A stretch of DNA of 64,000 nt from JANLYQ01 sp031365725. GTDB lineage: Bacteria; Actinomycetota; Actinomycetes; JACCUZ01. Below, in pieces: positions 33,447 to 41,678 of the stretch (its first letter is position 1; each line of letters begins with the position of its first letter). The stretch is from NCBI GenBank assembly GCA_031365725.1, contig JANLYQ010000019.1, positions 1 through 64,000 on the forward strand, read 5' to 3'. The notes beneath the pieces were generated by a model. The model saw nothing but the letters and a program-made list of their open reading frames with translations. It ran no database searches and was not told where the DNA came from. A program made the translations under genes and the position numbers.

Positions 33447-35982
33447 CCCGCACGCGACGACCGGCTCGGCGCGCCATCCGCAGCGCCAGGCCGGGGATGA
33501 CTGCCAGCAGTGCGCACCGCCACCACATCTGCGGCGGCAAGAAGGCAGTGCCCAGGAGCTCCCGCAGGGGCGGCACCAGGACGGCAAGGGTCTGCAGAAC
33601 CATCGCACTTGCGACGGCGAGCGCGAAGAAGGGATTGTGCCGAGCGGCTCCGGGAGCCCGGACGGCCACGGCTACGCCGAGCTGGCCAAGTCCGAGGACC
33701 AGGAAGGAGCTCGTCCGCCACGGCATCCCGTCGGCACGGGCCCAGAGGGCGGCAACCATCGACACCCCGCCGACGAGCGTGCCCGTCACGATGATCTGGC
33801 GAGCCATGGTGCGGTCGACCAGCGCCGCCGTACGCGGCACCGGTCTCTGGGTCATCGCCTCAGGCGAGCCCGGGTCCGCGCCGAGCGCGACGCCGGGCAG
33901 GCCGTGGGTCAGCATGTTGATCCAGAGGATCTGCCCGGGCAGGAGCGGGACGAGAAAGCCGACGAACGGCATCAGCAGCATGACGAGCACCTCAGCCAGG
34001 CCGCCGCCCAGGGCGTAACGCAGGTAGCGGCGAAGGTTGTCATGGATCCGGCGCCCCTCCTCCACGGCGTGGACGATCGTCTGCAGACTGTCGTCGGTGA
34101 GCACGAGGTCCGCTGCCTGACGGGCGACCTCCGTGCCACCCTGTCCCATCGCGACGCCGATGTCGGCCCTCCGCAGAGCTGGGCCGTCGTTCACACCGTC
34201 GCCGGTGACGGCGACCACCTCACCCGCCTCCTGCCAGGCCCGCACCAGCGCGAGCTTGTGCTCCGGCCGGACCCGTGCGAACAGCACGGCGCCCAAGGAA
34301 GCGCTGTCGATGCCGTCGTCGAGGTCACGACCGGTGCGCACCAGGTCGGTCCCCGAGTCGTGCAACAGGCCCACCCGACGGGCGATCGCCTCAGCCGTGG
34401 CCGGGTGGTCGCCGGTCATCACAGCCACCCTGATGCCCGCGCCTTCGAGCAGCGCAAGGACGGGAGCGACATCCTGCCGTGGCGGGTCAGCAAGAGCCAC
34501 CAGCCCCAGCAGGGTGAGCCCGGTCGGCAACGTCGTGCCGACGAGCCCGTGTCGACCCTCGGCCAACGCCAGCACTCGCGCGCCGTCCGCGGCCCGACCC
34601 ACGGCCCAACTGCGAGCCGCCTCCGCCGCCGGCCCCGTCACGCTGGCGAGAAGCACATCGGGCGCGCCCTTGTAGACCACCGGGTCGTCACCAGCGGTGC
34701 CATGGGCGGTGGCCATCCACGCGCGGTCGCTGTCGAACGGGACCTCGCCGTGGCGTGGGGCAGCCGCTCGCTCCGCCGCCGGGTTCACACCGCCTCGGTG
34801 TGCCAAGGCAACCAGGGCGGCCTCCGTCGGGTCACCGACCGGTCGCCAGGTACCGGGGTGGTCCGGATCGGGCTGCACGTCCGCGTCGTTGCACAGGACA
34901 GCCGCTATCAGCAGCCGTCGGAGAGCAGCGGCGCTGGCCACGCCGCGCGGAGAGACAATGCCGATAGGACCGTAACCACCGCCGCTCACGTCGAACTCGC
35001 CAGCTGGTGTCCACACCCGTTCAGCGACCATCCGGTTCTCGGTCAGAGTCCCGGTCTTGTCCGTAGCCAGCAGGGTCACCGAGCCCAGGGTCTCCACGGA
35101 GCGCAGCTCACGGGCGATCGCCGCCCTGCCCGCCATCCGGCGGGCACCCAACGCCAAGGACAGCGTGAGCACGGCGGGGAGGGATTCGGGTACGGCGGCC
35201 ACCGCGAGACTCGTCGCACTCACCACGAGGTTCGCGAGCGGCAGACCTCGCAGGAGCCCTTCGACGATGACCAGGCAGGAGATCCCGACGGCCGCGGCGG
35301 TGAGCGTCCGCGCGAGCCGAGTGAGGCGCTCCTGCAGCGGAGTAGGTCCTGGACGTGCCGCAGCCACGAGACTGGCGATGCGACCGAGAGAACTGTCGGC
35401 ACCGGTACGGGTGACAGTTGCCATCCCCCGCCCCCGCACGACCGTGGTCCCGGCGAAGATGTCGTCGCCCGGCGCCTTGGACACCGGGAGCGACTCTCCC
35501 GTGAGGGCCGCGTCGTCGGTCTTGAGCTGCTGCGACTCGATCACCTCGGCATCGGCGGCGACGATGTCACCGGCTTCGAGCAGCATGAGGTCGCCCGGCA
35601 CGACATCCCCCACAGGCACGACGTTGTCCGCGCCGTTGCGCCGGACCCGCGCGTGCGGTGCCGCCATGCTCCTCAACGCGGCCACCGCGTGCTCCGCGCG
35701 CACCTCCTGCACCACACCCACGGCGGTGTTGAGCACGACCACGGTAAGGATCACCGCGGTATCGCTGAGATCTCCTTGCCACGTGGTGAGAGCCGAGGCC
35801 GCCAGCAGGAGCAGGAGCATCGGGTCGCGCAGCTGACGGCCGGCCCGCCGCAGCACCGCAGGTCGGGCAACCTCGGGCACGGTGTTGGCCCCGTGCCGCT
35901 GTCGAAGCGACGCGACCTGGACGTCGGTGAGCCCTGAACGGGCCACCTCGCGGGTAAGGCTCAGGAGCCGGTGATCAGCCAC
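33364..35982 (-). CDS. P2-type cation-transporting ATPase (CtpF-like)
   Basis: 872 residues. It has the actuator motif TGES (161-164), M4 motif VPESLP (264-269), the phosphorylated Asp308 in DKTGTLTEN, MTGDHP, and the hinge TGDGVNDGPALRRADIGVAMG, with about ten membrane helices. P2 pumps move Ca2+, Mg2+, Na+ or K+; M. tuberculosis has a DosR-controlled member, CtpF. The ion is not certain here. It starts eight bases after the DsrE-like gene and is the last gene of a sulfide-type operon. Its C-terminus runs 83 bases into the convergent PPOX gene, so the last 28 residues are an Arg-rich antisense tail. Confidence 0.9.
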   Translation of the reverse strand: MADHRLLSLTREVARSGLTDVQVASLRQRHGANTVPEVARPAVLRRAGRQLRDPMLLLLLAASALTTWQGDLSDTAVILTVVVLNTAVGVVQEVRAEHAVAALRSMAAPHARVRRNGADNVVPVGDVVPGDLMLLEAGDIVAADAEVIESQQLKTDDAALTGESLPVSKAPGDDIFAGTTVVRGRGMATVTRTGADSSLGRIASLVAAARPGPTPLQERLTRLARTLTAAAVGISCLVIVEGLLRGLPLANLVVSATSLAVAAVPESLPAVLTLSLALGARRMAGRAAIARELRSVETLGSVTLLATDKTGTLTENRMVAERVWTPAGEFDVSGGGYGPIGIVSPRGVASAAALRRLLIAAVLCNDADVQPDPDHPGTWRPVGDPTEAALVALAHRGGVNPAAERAAAPRHGEVPFDSDRAWMATAHGTAGDDPVVYKGAPDVLLASVTGPAAEAARSWAVGRAADGARVLALAEGRHGLVGTTLPTGLTLLGLVALADPPRQDVAPVLALLEGAGIRVAVMTGDHPATAEAIARRVGLLHDSGTDLVRTGRDLDDGIDSASLGAVLFARVRPEHKLALVRAWQEAGEVVAVTGDGVNDGPALRRADIGVAMGQGGTEVARQAADLVLTDDSLQTIVHAVEEGRRIHDNLRRYLRYALGGGLAEVLVMLLMPFVGFLVPLLPGQILWINMLTHGLPGVALGADPGSPEAMTQRPVPRTAALVDRTMARQIIVTGTLVGGVSMVAALWARADGMPWRTSSFLVLGLGQLGVAVAVRAPGAARHNPFFALAVASAMVLQTLAVLVPPLRELLGTAFLPPQMWWRCALLAVIPGLALRMARRAGRRVRVSRRGDARCRSVDRPSDEGRPCGSGDR

Positions 35983-35990
35983 TGCACGGC

Positions 35991-36500
35991 CTAGATGAAC
36001 AGCAGCTGCGCGCCATCGGTCTTGTCGATGAAGTCGGTGGCACTGATGATGCCCTCGACGCCGTCATACAGGTCCCCCATCGTCAGGTGGTTCATGTCGG
36101 CGGACATCCGGCAGGCCCAGAGGTGGCCCCCGGACTCGTGGATCTGCTCGAGGAAGTCAGGGATCTCCGGCACACCCACGTCGGCTATCGACTTCTTCAG
36201 CTTGGCCGTCGCGAGGCTGGTCATCCACGGTAAGCCACCGAGTCCCTGCGGCAGGTGCGTGGCGGTGTTGCCCAGCATCGTGAACTTCAGGTGGTTCATC
36301 GTCTTCTTGTTGATGAGCTCGAATCCCCAGAAGGTGAAGAACAGGTGAGTCTCGATTCCCTCGCCGAGAGCGGCGTTGGCGAGGACCAAACCCGGGTAGG
36401 CCATGTCCAGTGTTCCCTTTGAGCAGATGATGGCGAGCTTGCGGTCGGTGCTCGCATCGTCAAAGCTCGGGACGATCGGGGTCGTGTCGGTGGCGGTCAT
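35991..36500 (-). CDS. DsrE/DsrF-like sulfur-carrier family protein
   Basis: 169 residues. It has the fold signature of the DsrE_2 (DrsE-like) family: KLAIICSKGTLDMAYPGLVLA near the N-terminus (with Cys26), HLFFTFWGFELINKK, and HLWACRMSADM with Cys130. Relatives ferry sulfur as a persulfide on Cys; Cys130 is a likely carrier. Such proteins are often found with SQR, rhodaneses and DsrC/TusE. It follows the DsrC-like gene by 24 bases and precedes the ATPase by 8, so it belongs to the SQR operon. Confidence 0.86.
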   Translation of the reverse strand: MTATDTTPIVPSFDDASTDRKLAIICSKGTLDMAYPGLVLANAALGEGIETHLFFTFWGFELINKKTMNHLKFTMLGNTATHLPQGLGGLPWMTSLATAKLKKSIADVGVPEIPDFLEQIHESGGHLWACRMSADMNHLTMGDLYDGVEGIISATDFIDKTDGAQLLFI

Positions 36501-36524
36501 CGTGGCTCCTCGGTGGATAGCGGC

Positions 36525-36839
36525 TTAGACGCAGCCGCGCGGCTTGGGCAGGCCGGCGACGTAGGCCATCTTCTTGGCCGGCTTCTTGGGGAACAGCTCG
36601 AACAGGCGCTTGGTGGGGAAGCCACCGACCGTCGACACCCGGCGAAGGGTTGGGGTCTCGCCGCGCGCCTGGAAGTCGCGGCGCAGGAACGCGACGACCC
36701 GCATCGCTTCCTCGCTCAGCTCGATGGCGATCTGGCCGGCCAGGGCGCGGCCGAGAACCTCGTCCCACTCGTCGTAGGACGTGAGGAATCCCTCCGCGTC
36801 GACATGCACGTCTCGTCCGGCAATCGTGGTGACCGACAT
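36525..36839 (-). CDS. DsrC/TusE-family sulfur-relay protein lacking the second Cys
   Basis: 104 residues. DsrC family start (FLTSYDEWDEVLGRALA) and end (AGLPKPRGCV, penultimate Cys103) are present. In true DsrC a second Cys sits ten residues before the last one; here that place holds Ala (MAYVAGLPKP). Thus it has a single Cys like TusE-type or other DsrC-like regulators, and cannot form the internal trisulfide used in dissimilatory sulfite reduction. It begins one base after the SQR-type stop and is followed by the DsrE-like gene. Likely role: passing or sensing sulfane sulfur from SQR. No DsrAB is in the window. Confidence 0.88.
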   Translation of the reverse strand: MSVTTIAGRDVHVDAEGFLTSYDEWDEVLGRALAGQIAIELSEEAMRVVAFLRRDFQARGETPTLRRVSTVGGFPTKRLFELFPKKPAKKMAYVAGLPKPRGCV

Positions 36840-36840
36840 C

Positions 36841-38103
36841 TCAGACCTCCGACCGCTCAGGCTCGCGCGTGGCCACGGTCTGTTTGCCGGCCATGGACAT
36901 GGCTGATGGCAACGGGATGCGTCGGCCAGGCAGGAGCACATGCCAGTAGATCCAGCGGAACGCGAGCTTCCCCCAGTGATTCACTCTCGTCGCTTCGAGC
37001 AGGTGGAACGGCCCCAGGCGGGGCAGTGGATACCTGCCCGGCAGCGGCTCGGTCTCGTAGTTGAAGTCGATGAGGAGCGCCTTGGCATCACCCGCTTCGA
37101 TGAAGCAGTTGGCGTGCCCGTCGAACGCACGAGTCATCGGTCGTCCCTCGATGTGATCCAGGAGATTGTCGACGAAGACCTCGACCGAGAAGTGCGCGAC
37201 CGAACCTGCCTTGGAGGTCGGGATGTCCGAGGCGTCCCCGATGGCGAAGATGTCGTCGAACGTGGTCGAGAGGAACGTGTTCCTGTCGACCGGCACGAGG
37301 TTGAGATCGTCGCCGAGTCCTGAGCGGGCGACATACTCTGCGCCCATGTTCAGGGGGACGGTGACCAGCAGGTCGAACGGGACCTCGCGACCGTCATAGG
37401 ACACCAAAGTCTTGTGTTCACAGTCCACCCTCTCGACCACGAAGTCCGCCTGGAGGGCGATCCCACGGTCGTCGAGCATCCGACCGAGCAGCTGGGCGGC
37501 GATCGGCTTGGTGAAGGCATCCGACAGCGGCGTGACGTAGACAAGCTCCACGTCGCCGCGCATGCCGCGGCGCTGGAACCAGTCGTCGGCGAGGAAGGCG
37601 AACTCGAGTGGGGCGACCGGACACTTGATAGGCATGTCGACGATGTGCACGACAACCCTGCCACCCGGAAAGTCCGCAAGCGCCGCTCGCAGAGCGACGG
37701 CACCGTCGAGAGTGAAGAACTCGTGGATGCTCCGGCGCCACTCACCGCCGTCGAGCATGCCCGGAGTCTGATCCGGCCGGGGTTCGACGCCGGTCGCGAT
37801 GACGAGGACGTTGTACGCGAGTCGTTCGGCGTCCTGGGTCACCACGACCTTCTCGTCCGGCAGAACCATGTCGACGGCGGCGCGGACCGTGCCGACGCGC
37901 TCGTGCAGCAGCTGCCGGGTGGACTTCGACAGGCTCTTCAGGGACCCGGCCCCGAAGGGCAGGCGGAGATAGCCCGGCTGGTAATGGTGGACATCGCTGG
38001 GTTCAACCACGGTGATGATCCACTCGTCGGACAGTCGTCGCGCGAGTGTGTTGGCCACCATCGTCCCGGCCGTGCCGGCACCGAGCACCACTAGACGCCT
38101 CAT
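36841..38103 (-). CDS. Sulfide:quinone oxidoreductase-like flavoprotein
   Basis: 420 residues from ATG 38103. The FAD loop is VVLGAGTAGTM (5-15), and there is a second dinucleotide region near 145-160 and an IGDASDIPTSKAG motif near 288-300. Two cysteines, Cys161 in PIKCPVAPLE and Cys333, stand where SQRs have their redox pair near 160 and 350, while the third Cys of classical SQRs is absent. The enzyme would oxidise sulfide to polysulfide and feed electrons to the quinone pool at the membrane. With DsrC- and DsrE-like proteins downstream, a sulfur-relay role is probable. A moderate DosR-like match lies 55 bases upstream. Confidence 0.85.
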   Translation of the reverse strand: MRRLVVLGAGTAGTMVANTLARRLSDEWIITVVEPSDVHHYQPGYLRLPFGAGSLKSLSKSTRQLLHERVGTVRAAVDMVLPDEKVVVTQDAERLAYNVLVIATGVEPRPDQTPGMLDGGEWRRSIHEFFTLDGAVALRAALADFPGGRVVVHIVDMPIKCPVAPLEFAFLADDWFQRRGMRGDVELVYVTPLSDAFTKPIAAQLLGRMLDDRGIALQADFVVERVDCEHKTLVSYDGREVPFDLLVTVPLNMGAEYVARSGLGDDLNLVPVDRNTFLSTTFDDIFAIGDASDIPTSKAGSVAHFSVEVFVDNLLDHIEGRPMTRAFDGHANCFIEAGDAKALLIDFNYETEPLPGRYPLPRLGPFHLLEATRVNHWGKLAFRWIYWHVLLPGRRIPLPSAMSMAGKQTVATREPERSEV

Positions 38104-38157
38104 CGCAGACTCCTCACGTCGATGTCTCACCTTCGACACTAGGAAGTCTCCGGCGTG

Positions 38158-38180
38158 ATCGGACCTGCCGAAGGTCCCGA
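38158..38180. promoter_or_regulatory. Possible DosR-like site upstream of the SQR operon
   Basis: On the minus strand it reads TCGGGACCTTCGGCAGGTCCG. The half GGGACCTTCGGC fits known DosR boxes but the other half is offset (9 of 14 core matches). An inverted repeat ggacct / aggtcc with a five-base spacer is also present. It lies 55 bases from the SQR ATG. Weaker than the other sites. Confidence 0.4.
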
Positions 38181-38232
38181 CGGCGGAAGCATTACGTCAC
38201 GTGGCGACCAGCTGGCGCCCAGCGTGGAGGGG

Positions 38233-39468
38233 TCAGCCTTGTGGCGACGAGCCCAGGCCGAGGGCGAAAGCCTCTTCGCGCAGCTCCTCTCTCACCGTGG
38301 GGTGCGCCACGTCGATGAGGGCAGCTGCCTGGGTGCGCTCGTCCTGGCCGGTGAGAAACGCGACACCGTGCTCGGTCACGACTGCGCTGTGCTGGAAGGA
38401 GGTGACCGGCTCGTCGACCATCGCCACGATGCTGGAGCGGTCTGCGCGCGGGTGCCACGACCGCAGGGCCATCAGCGCTTGACCCCCTGGCGAGTGCAGT
38501 GCGCCGACGGTGAAGTCGGTCTGGCCGCCGAATCCGGAATGGATCCGGGCATTGATCCGCGAGGCGTTGGCCTGCCCGAACAGATCCACCTGCAGCGCAG
38601 TGTTGATGCTGGTCATCAGCCGCTGTGCCGAGATCTGAGCTGGGGCATTGGTCCGCTCGGTCCGCAGAACCTGGACGCGGGGGTTGGCGTTCACCCACGC
38701 GTAGAGCTCCGGTGAGCCCATGACGAACGACGCTGTCACCAGCGCCGTGCTGTCCAACGCCTGGGCGCGGTCGAGAGCGAGGACCCCGTCCGAGAACATC
38801 TCGCTCCAGATCGCCAGACCACGCCGGCCGGCCAGGCCGGCGACGGTCGCGTCGGGCACCATGCCGATCCCCATCTGCAGGGTGGCCCCGTCGGGCACCC
38901 GATCGGCGACCAGTTCTCCGATGCGCGCAGATGCGTCGTCAGGCTCCTGGTGAGAAGGCATGACAAGCGGCTCATCAGCCTCGACCAGCAGGTCGATGTC
39001 CTCGCGACGGAGCAGCCCGTCGCCGTACGTCCACGGCATGTGGCTGTTGATCTGAGCCGCCACAAGGCCACCACGGGAACGGCACGCCTCGATGGCAGCG
39101 GGCAGGACATTGACCTCGGTCCCGAGTGACCAGAGGCCGTCGCGCGCCGGCGCGACCGTCACGCACACAAGGTCCGGTGACAACGTCGAGGAGAACAGCG
39201 CGGGCACCGTCGACAGCCGGGCAGGCACATAGGACAAGGTGGGGCTGCGCCGCATGCCTGGGCCGACGAACGGCGTCTCGTGTATCACGCCCGGCCGCGC
39301 CGGGATCCCGATCTGGGCGTTGAGCATGCAGAGGCGGTAGGCCGGCAGCAGCTCGTCGACGAGGCGCAGCAGGGTCCAGGGGGTGGCACCGTTGCCGCCG
39401 ACGACGATCCTCGGGCACTGCGGCAGCGCAGCCAGCGCATGAGCGATGGCATCGTCCTGAGCCAGCAT
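38233..39468 (-). CDS. Acetyl-CoA hydrolase/transferase family protein
   Basis: 411 residues from ATG 39468. It is a member of the Cat1/4-hydroxybutyrate CoA-transferase family: a catalytic-type Glu in AIWSEMFSDGVL and a GFGGQTDFTVGA loop. These enzymes move CoA between acetate and other acids or hydrolyse acetyl-CoA. With acetate kinase and phosphoketolase next door, handling of acetate or acetyl-CoA during fermentation is likely. A GTG at 39489 would add seven residues, but neither start has a ribosome site. A DosR-like box centred 41 bases before 39468 fits a leaderless transcript starting at that ATG. Confidence 0.87.
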   Translation of the reverse strand: MLAQDDAIAHALAALPQCPRIVVGGNGATPWTLLRLVDELLPAYRLCMLNAQIGIPARPGVIHETPFVGPGMRRSPTLSYVPARLSTVPALFSSTLSPDLVCVTVAPARDGLWSLGTEVNVLPAAIEACRSRGGLVAAQINSHMPWTYGDGLLRREDIDLLVEADEPLVMPSHQEPDDASARIGELVADRVPDGATLQMGIGMVPDATVAGLAGRRGLAIWSEMFSDGVLALDRAQALDSTALVTASFVMGSPELYAWVNANPRVQVLRTERTNAPAQISAQRLMTSINTALQVDLFGQANASRINARIHSGFGGQTDFTVGALHSPGGQALMALRSWHPRADRSSIVAMVDEPVTSFQHSAVVTEHGVAFLTGQDERTQAAALIDVAHPTVREELREEAFALGLGSSPQG

Positions 39469-39500
39469 CGCCACAGTGTGGCAGCCCACAAACCCGCGAC

Positions 39501-39517
39501 TAGAGACCTAGGTCCCT
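39501..39517. promoter_or_regulatory. DosR-like box between acetyl-CoA hydrolase and usp-ackA
   Basis: The core GAGACCTAGGTCCC (39503-39516) matches the consensus at 11 of 14 positions and is a near-perfect palindrome. A second, weaker relative (ggccaaggtctctggtcc) follows at 39527-39544. The pair lies between the leftward acetyl-CoA hydrolase gene and the rightward usp-ackA genes, and could serve both. Confidence 0.55.
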
Positions 39518-39605
39518 GTCCTTCCCGGCCAAGGTCTCTGGTCCGCGACGCGTGGCTGCGCTCTCCTGGTGAGGTCAGCATCCACGTCGAGGTCAGGAGC
39601 AGCTC

Positions 39606-40484
39606 ATGGCGAGCACCGACAGAGCCGTAGTCGTAGGGATCGACGGCTCACCGGAGAGCCGAGCTGCGTTGACGTACGCCGCCGAGCTGGCAGCCGGTCG
39701 GCATCTGTCGCTGCGGGTGGTCTGCGCGTTGCCGGAGGGTCACGCGCGGGACACGTGGACCGACATCGTGAGGCGGAAGCTGCAGACTGACGGCGAGCAC
39801 CTCGTCGCCGATGCCGTGGACGAGGTGCGCCGAGACTTCCCGCGCCTGGCCATCGCCTCCGAGGTCGTGGCGGGGAGCGCTGTGGCCATGCTGCTGCACG
39901 AGGCGGAGCTCGCTGACACCCTCGTCGTCGGCAGCCGCGGCGCCGGTGGGTTCACTGGTCTCCTTCTAGGTTCCACGGCCCTGCATGTCGCGACGCGGGC
40001 TCGATGCCCAGTCGTGACCGTGCCGACCACCGATCCCACGCGTCCGGCAGGACGACGGATTGTGGTGGCGGTCGACGGATCTCCGCAAGCCCAAGCCGCC
40101 ATCGAGTATGCGTGCCGGCTGGCCGACGAGCTCTCCGAGCCCGTCCTTGCCGTGCACGCCTGGAACGACCCGGTCCAGCTGTCACCCGCTGTGCTGGTGC
40201 CGCTGGACTACCAGCCGCTCTTGCTGGCCGAGGAGCAGGCCGGCCGGCTCGAGCTGGCGGAGGCACTCGCCGGGTGGGCCGAGAAGTTTCCCTCCGTCAC
40301 CCTCGAGCAGCGAGTCCTGCAGGGTCAGCCGGTGCACGTGATCCTCACCGAGGCCGCCGCAGCACGCATGATCGTCGTCGGTTCGCGTGGCCACGGCCCG
40401 GTCCGGAGTCTGCTCGGGTCGGTCAGCCACGGGCTGCTGCACCACGCTGCCGTGCCGGTCGCTGTGGTCCACACGGACCGGTGA
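39606..40484 (+). CDS. Universal stress protein, tandem UspA domains
   Basis: 292 residues. Domain one: VVVGIDGSPESRAAL, then GSRGAGGFTGLLLGSTALHV. Domain two: IVVAVDGSPQAQAAI, then GSRGHGPVRSLLGSVSHGLL. Both nucleotide loops are canonical, so ATP binding by both halves is likely. It has a good ribosome site (caggagcag) before ATG 39606, and is followed 36 bases later by acetate kinase, so the two are probably co-transcribed behind the boxes at 39501. Confidence 0.93.
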   Translation: MASTDRAVVVGIDGSPESRAALTYAAELAAGRHLSLRVVCALPEGHARDTWTDIVRRKLQTDGEHLVADAVDEVRRDFPRLAIASEVVAGSAVAMLLHEAELADTLVVGSRGAGGFTGLLLGSTALHVATRARCPVVTVPTTDPTRPAGRRIVVAVDGSPQAQAAIEYACRLADELSEPVLAVHAWNDPVQLSPAVLVPLDYQPLLLAEEQAGRLELAEALAGWAEKFPSVTLEQRVLQGQPVHVILTEAAAARMIVVGSRGHGPVRSLLGSVSHGLLHHAAVPVAVVHTDR

Positions 40485-40520
40485 GGCCCTCTCCACCCGA
40501 GGAGCACACATACTGGCGCG

Positions 40521-41663
40521 GTGCCGACCTCAACAGGTGACGTCCTGGTCGTGAACTGCGGGAGCACGTCGGTCAAGATTGCTGTCGTTGACCCCGCCAC
40601 CGGTGCTCGCCGGGGCGCGGGGGCACGAGAAGCCGTGCCACCCGGCGGACATCACGCTGCCGTCACGTCCGTCCTGGACGAGCTGGATGCAGACCTGCTC
40701 AAGTCCGTAGTCGGCGTCGGGCACCGGGTCGTGCACGGCGGTCCCCGGTTCACCGACCCGGTGCTGGTGGACGACCAGGTGCGAGCCGCCCTCGGCAACC
40801 TGGTGTCGCTCGCTCCGTTGCACCTGCCGGCCAATCTCCGCGGGATCGACGTCGTGGGTGAGCGGCTGCCTGCCCTGCGCCACGTGGCGGTCTTCGACAC
40901 CGGATTTCACAGCAGCCTCCCGTCCCGCGCCTACCGGTACGCGGTGCCACAGTCATGGTTCGACGACCACGGGGCACGGAGGTACGGCTTCCACGGCATC
41001 AGCTGTCGCATCGTGACCGACCGCACAGCCGCGCTGCTCGGACGACCGGTCGAGGACCTGAGGCTCGTCGTGGCCCATCTCGGCGGTGGGTGCAGCGCCA
41101 CCGCCGTGAGTGACGGCCGGTCGGTCGACACCAGCATGGGCTTCACCCCGCTGGAGGGGCTTGTCATGACCACCCGCAGCGGTGACATCGATCCTGGACT
41201 GCTGGCGTACCTGGCGCCCCGGCTCGGACTGGACCTGCTCCAGCTGGTCGAGATCCTGAACACCCGCAGCGGACTCGCGGGCCTGTCCGGCATGAGCGGT
41301 GACATCCGCGAGCTGACCGCTGCAGCTGCTGCAGGTTCCCCCGTCGCCACGCTGGCGCTCGAGGTGTTCAGCTATCGGCTGGCCAAGACGATCGCGGCCA
41401 TGACCGTGCCGTTGGCGAGGTGGGACGCCTTGGTCTTCACCGGCGGGATCGGCGAGCACAGCCCGGAGATCCGGTCGCGGGTCATGGCGCTGCTCGGTGT
41501 GTTCGGCGTCCATGAGGATGCGGCCGCGAACGCCGCCCATGGTCAGGAGACGGCGGGCCGGGTGAGCCTCATCGCAGAACGCCCAGGGCCCACCGTGCTC
41601 GTCGTACCCACCGACGAGGAACGGGTCATTGCCTCAGACACCGCGCTGTTGCTCGGGATCTGA
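40521..41663 (+). CDS. ackA: Acetate kinase
   Basis: 380 residues, GTG start. Acetate kinase makes ATP and acetate from acetyl phosphate and ADP. Signatures are VLVVNCGSTSVKIAV (N-terminal phosphate loop), GHRVVHGG, VFDTGFHSSLP, RRYGFHGISCRIV, HLGGGCSA (usually HLGNG), and VFTGGIGEHSPEIR. It is slightly shorter than typical (about 400). The convergent gene is phosphoketolase, whose product is acetyl phosphate; phosphotransacetylase is not present, so the pair looks like a phosphoketolase-acetate kinase ATP pathway. Stop lies 15 bases from that gene's stop. Confidence 0.95.
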   Translation: MPTSTGDVLVVNCGSTSVKIAVVDPATGARRGAGAREAVPPGGHHAAVTSVLDELDADLLKSVVGVGHRVVHGGPRFTDPVLVDDQVRAALGNLVSLAPLHLPANLRGIDVVGERLPALRHVAVFDTGFHSSLPSRAYRYAVPQSWFDDHGARRYGFHGISCRIVTDRTAALLGRPVEDLRLVVAHLGGGCSATAVSDGRSVDTSMGFTPLEGLVMTTRSGDIDPGLLAYLAPRLGLDLLQLVEILNTRSGLAGLSGMSGDIRELTAAAAAGSPVATLALEVFSYRLAKTIAAMTVPLARWDALVFTGGIGEHSPEIRSRVMALLGVFGVHEDAAANAAHGQETAGRVSLIAERPGPTVLVVPTDEERVIASDTALLLGI

Positions 41664-41678
41664 GCAACCGACCACCGG

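Noticed and set aside
33637..35937. A 766-residue rightward open frame
   Set aside because: It is antisense to the P-type ATPase, whose motifs are intact on the other strand.
39527..39544. Second DosR box between acetyl-CoA hydrolase and usp
   Set aside because: About 8 of 14 core matches only; noted as a weak relative, not listed as a separate site.
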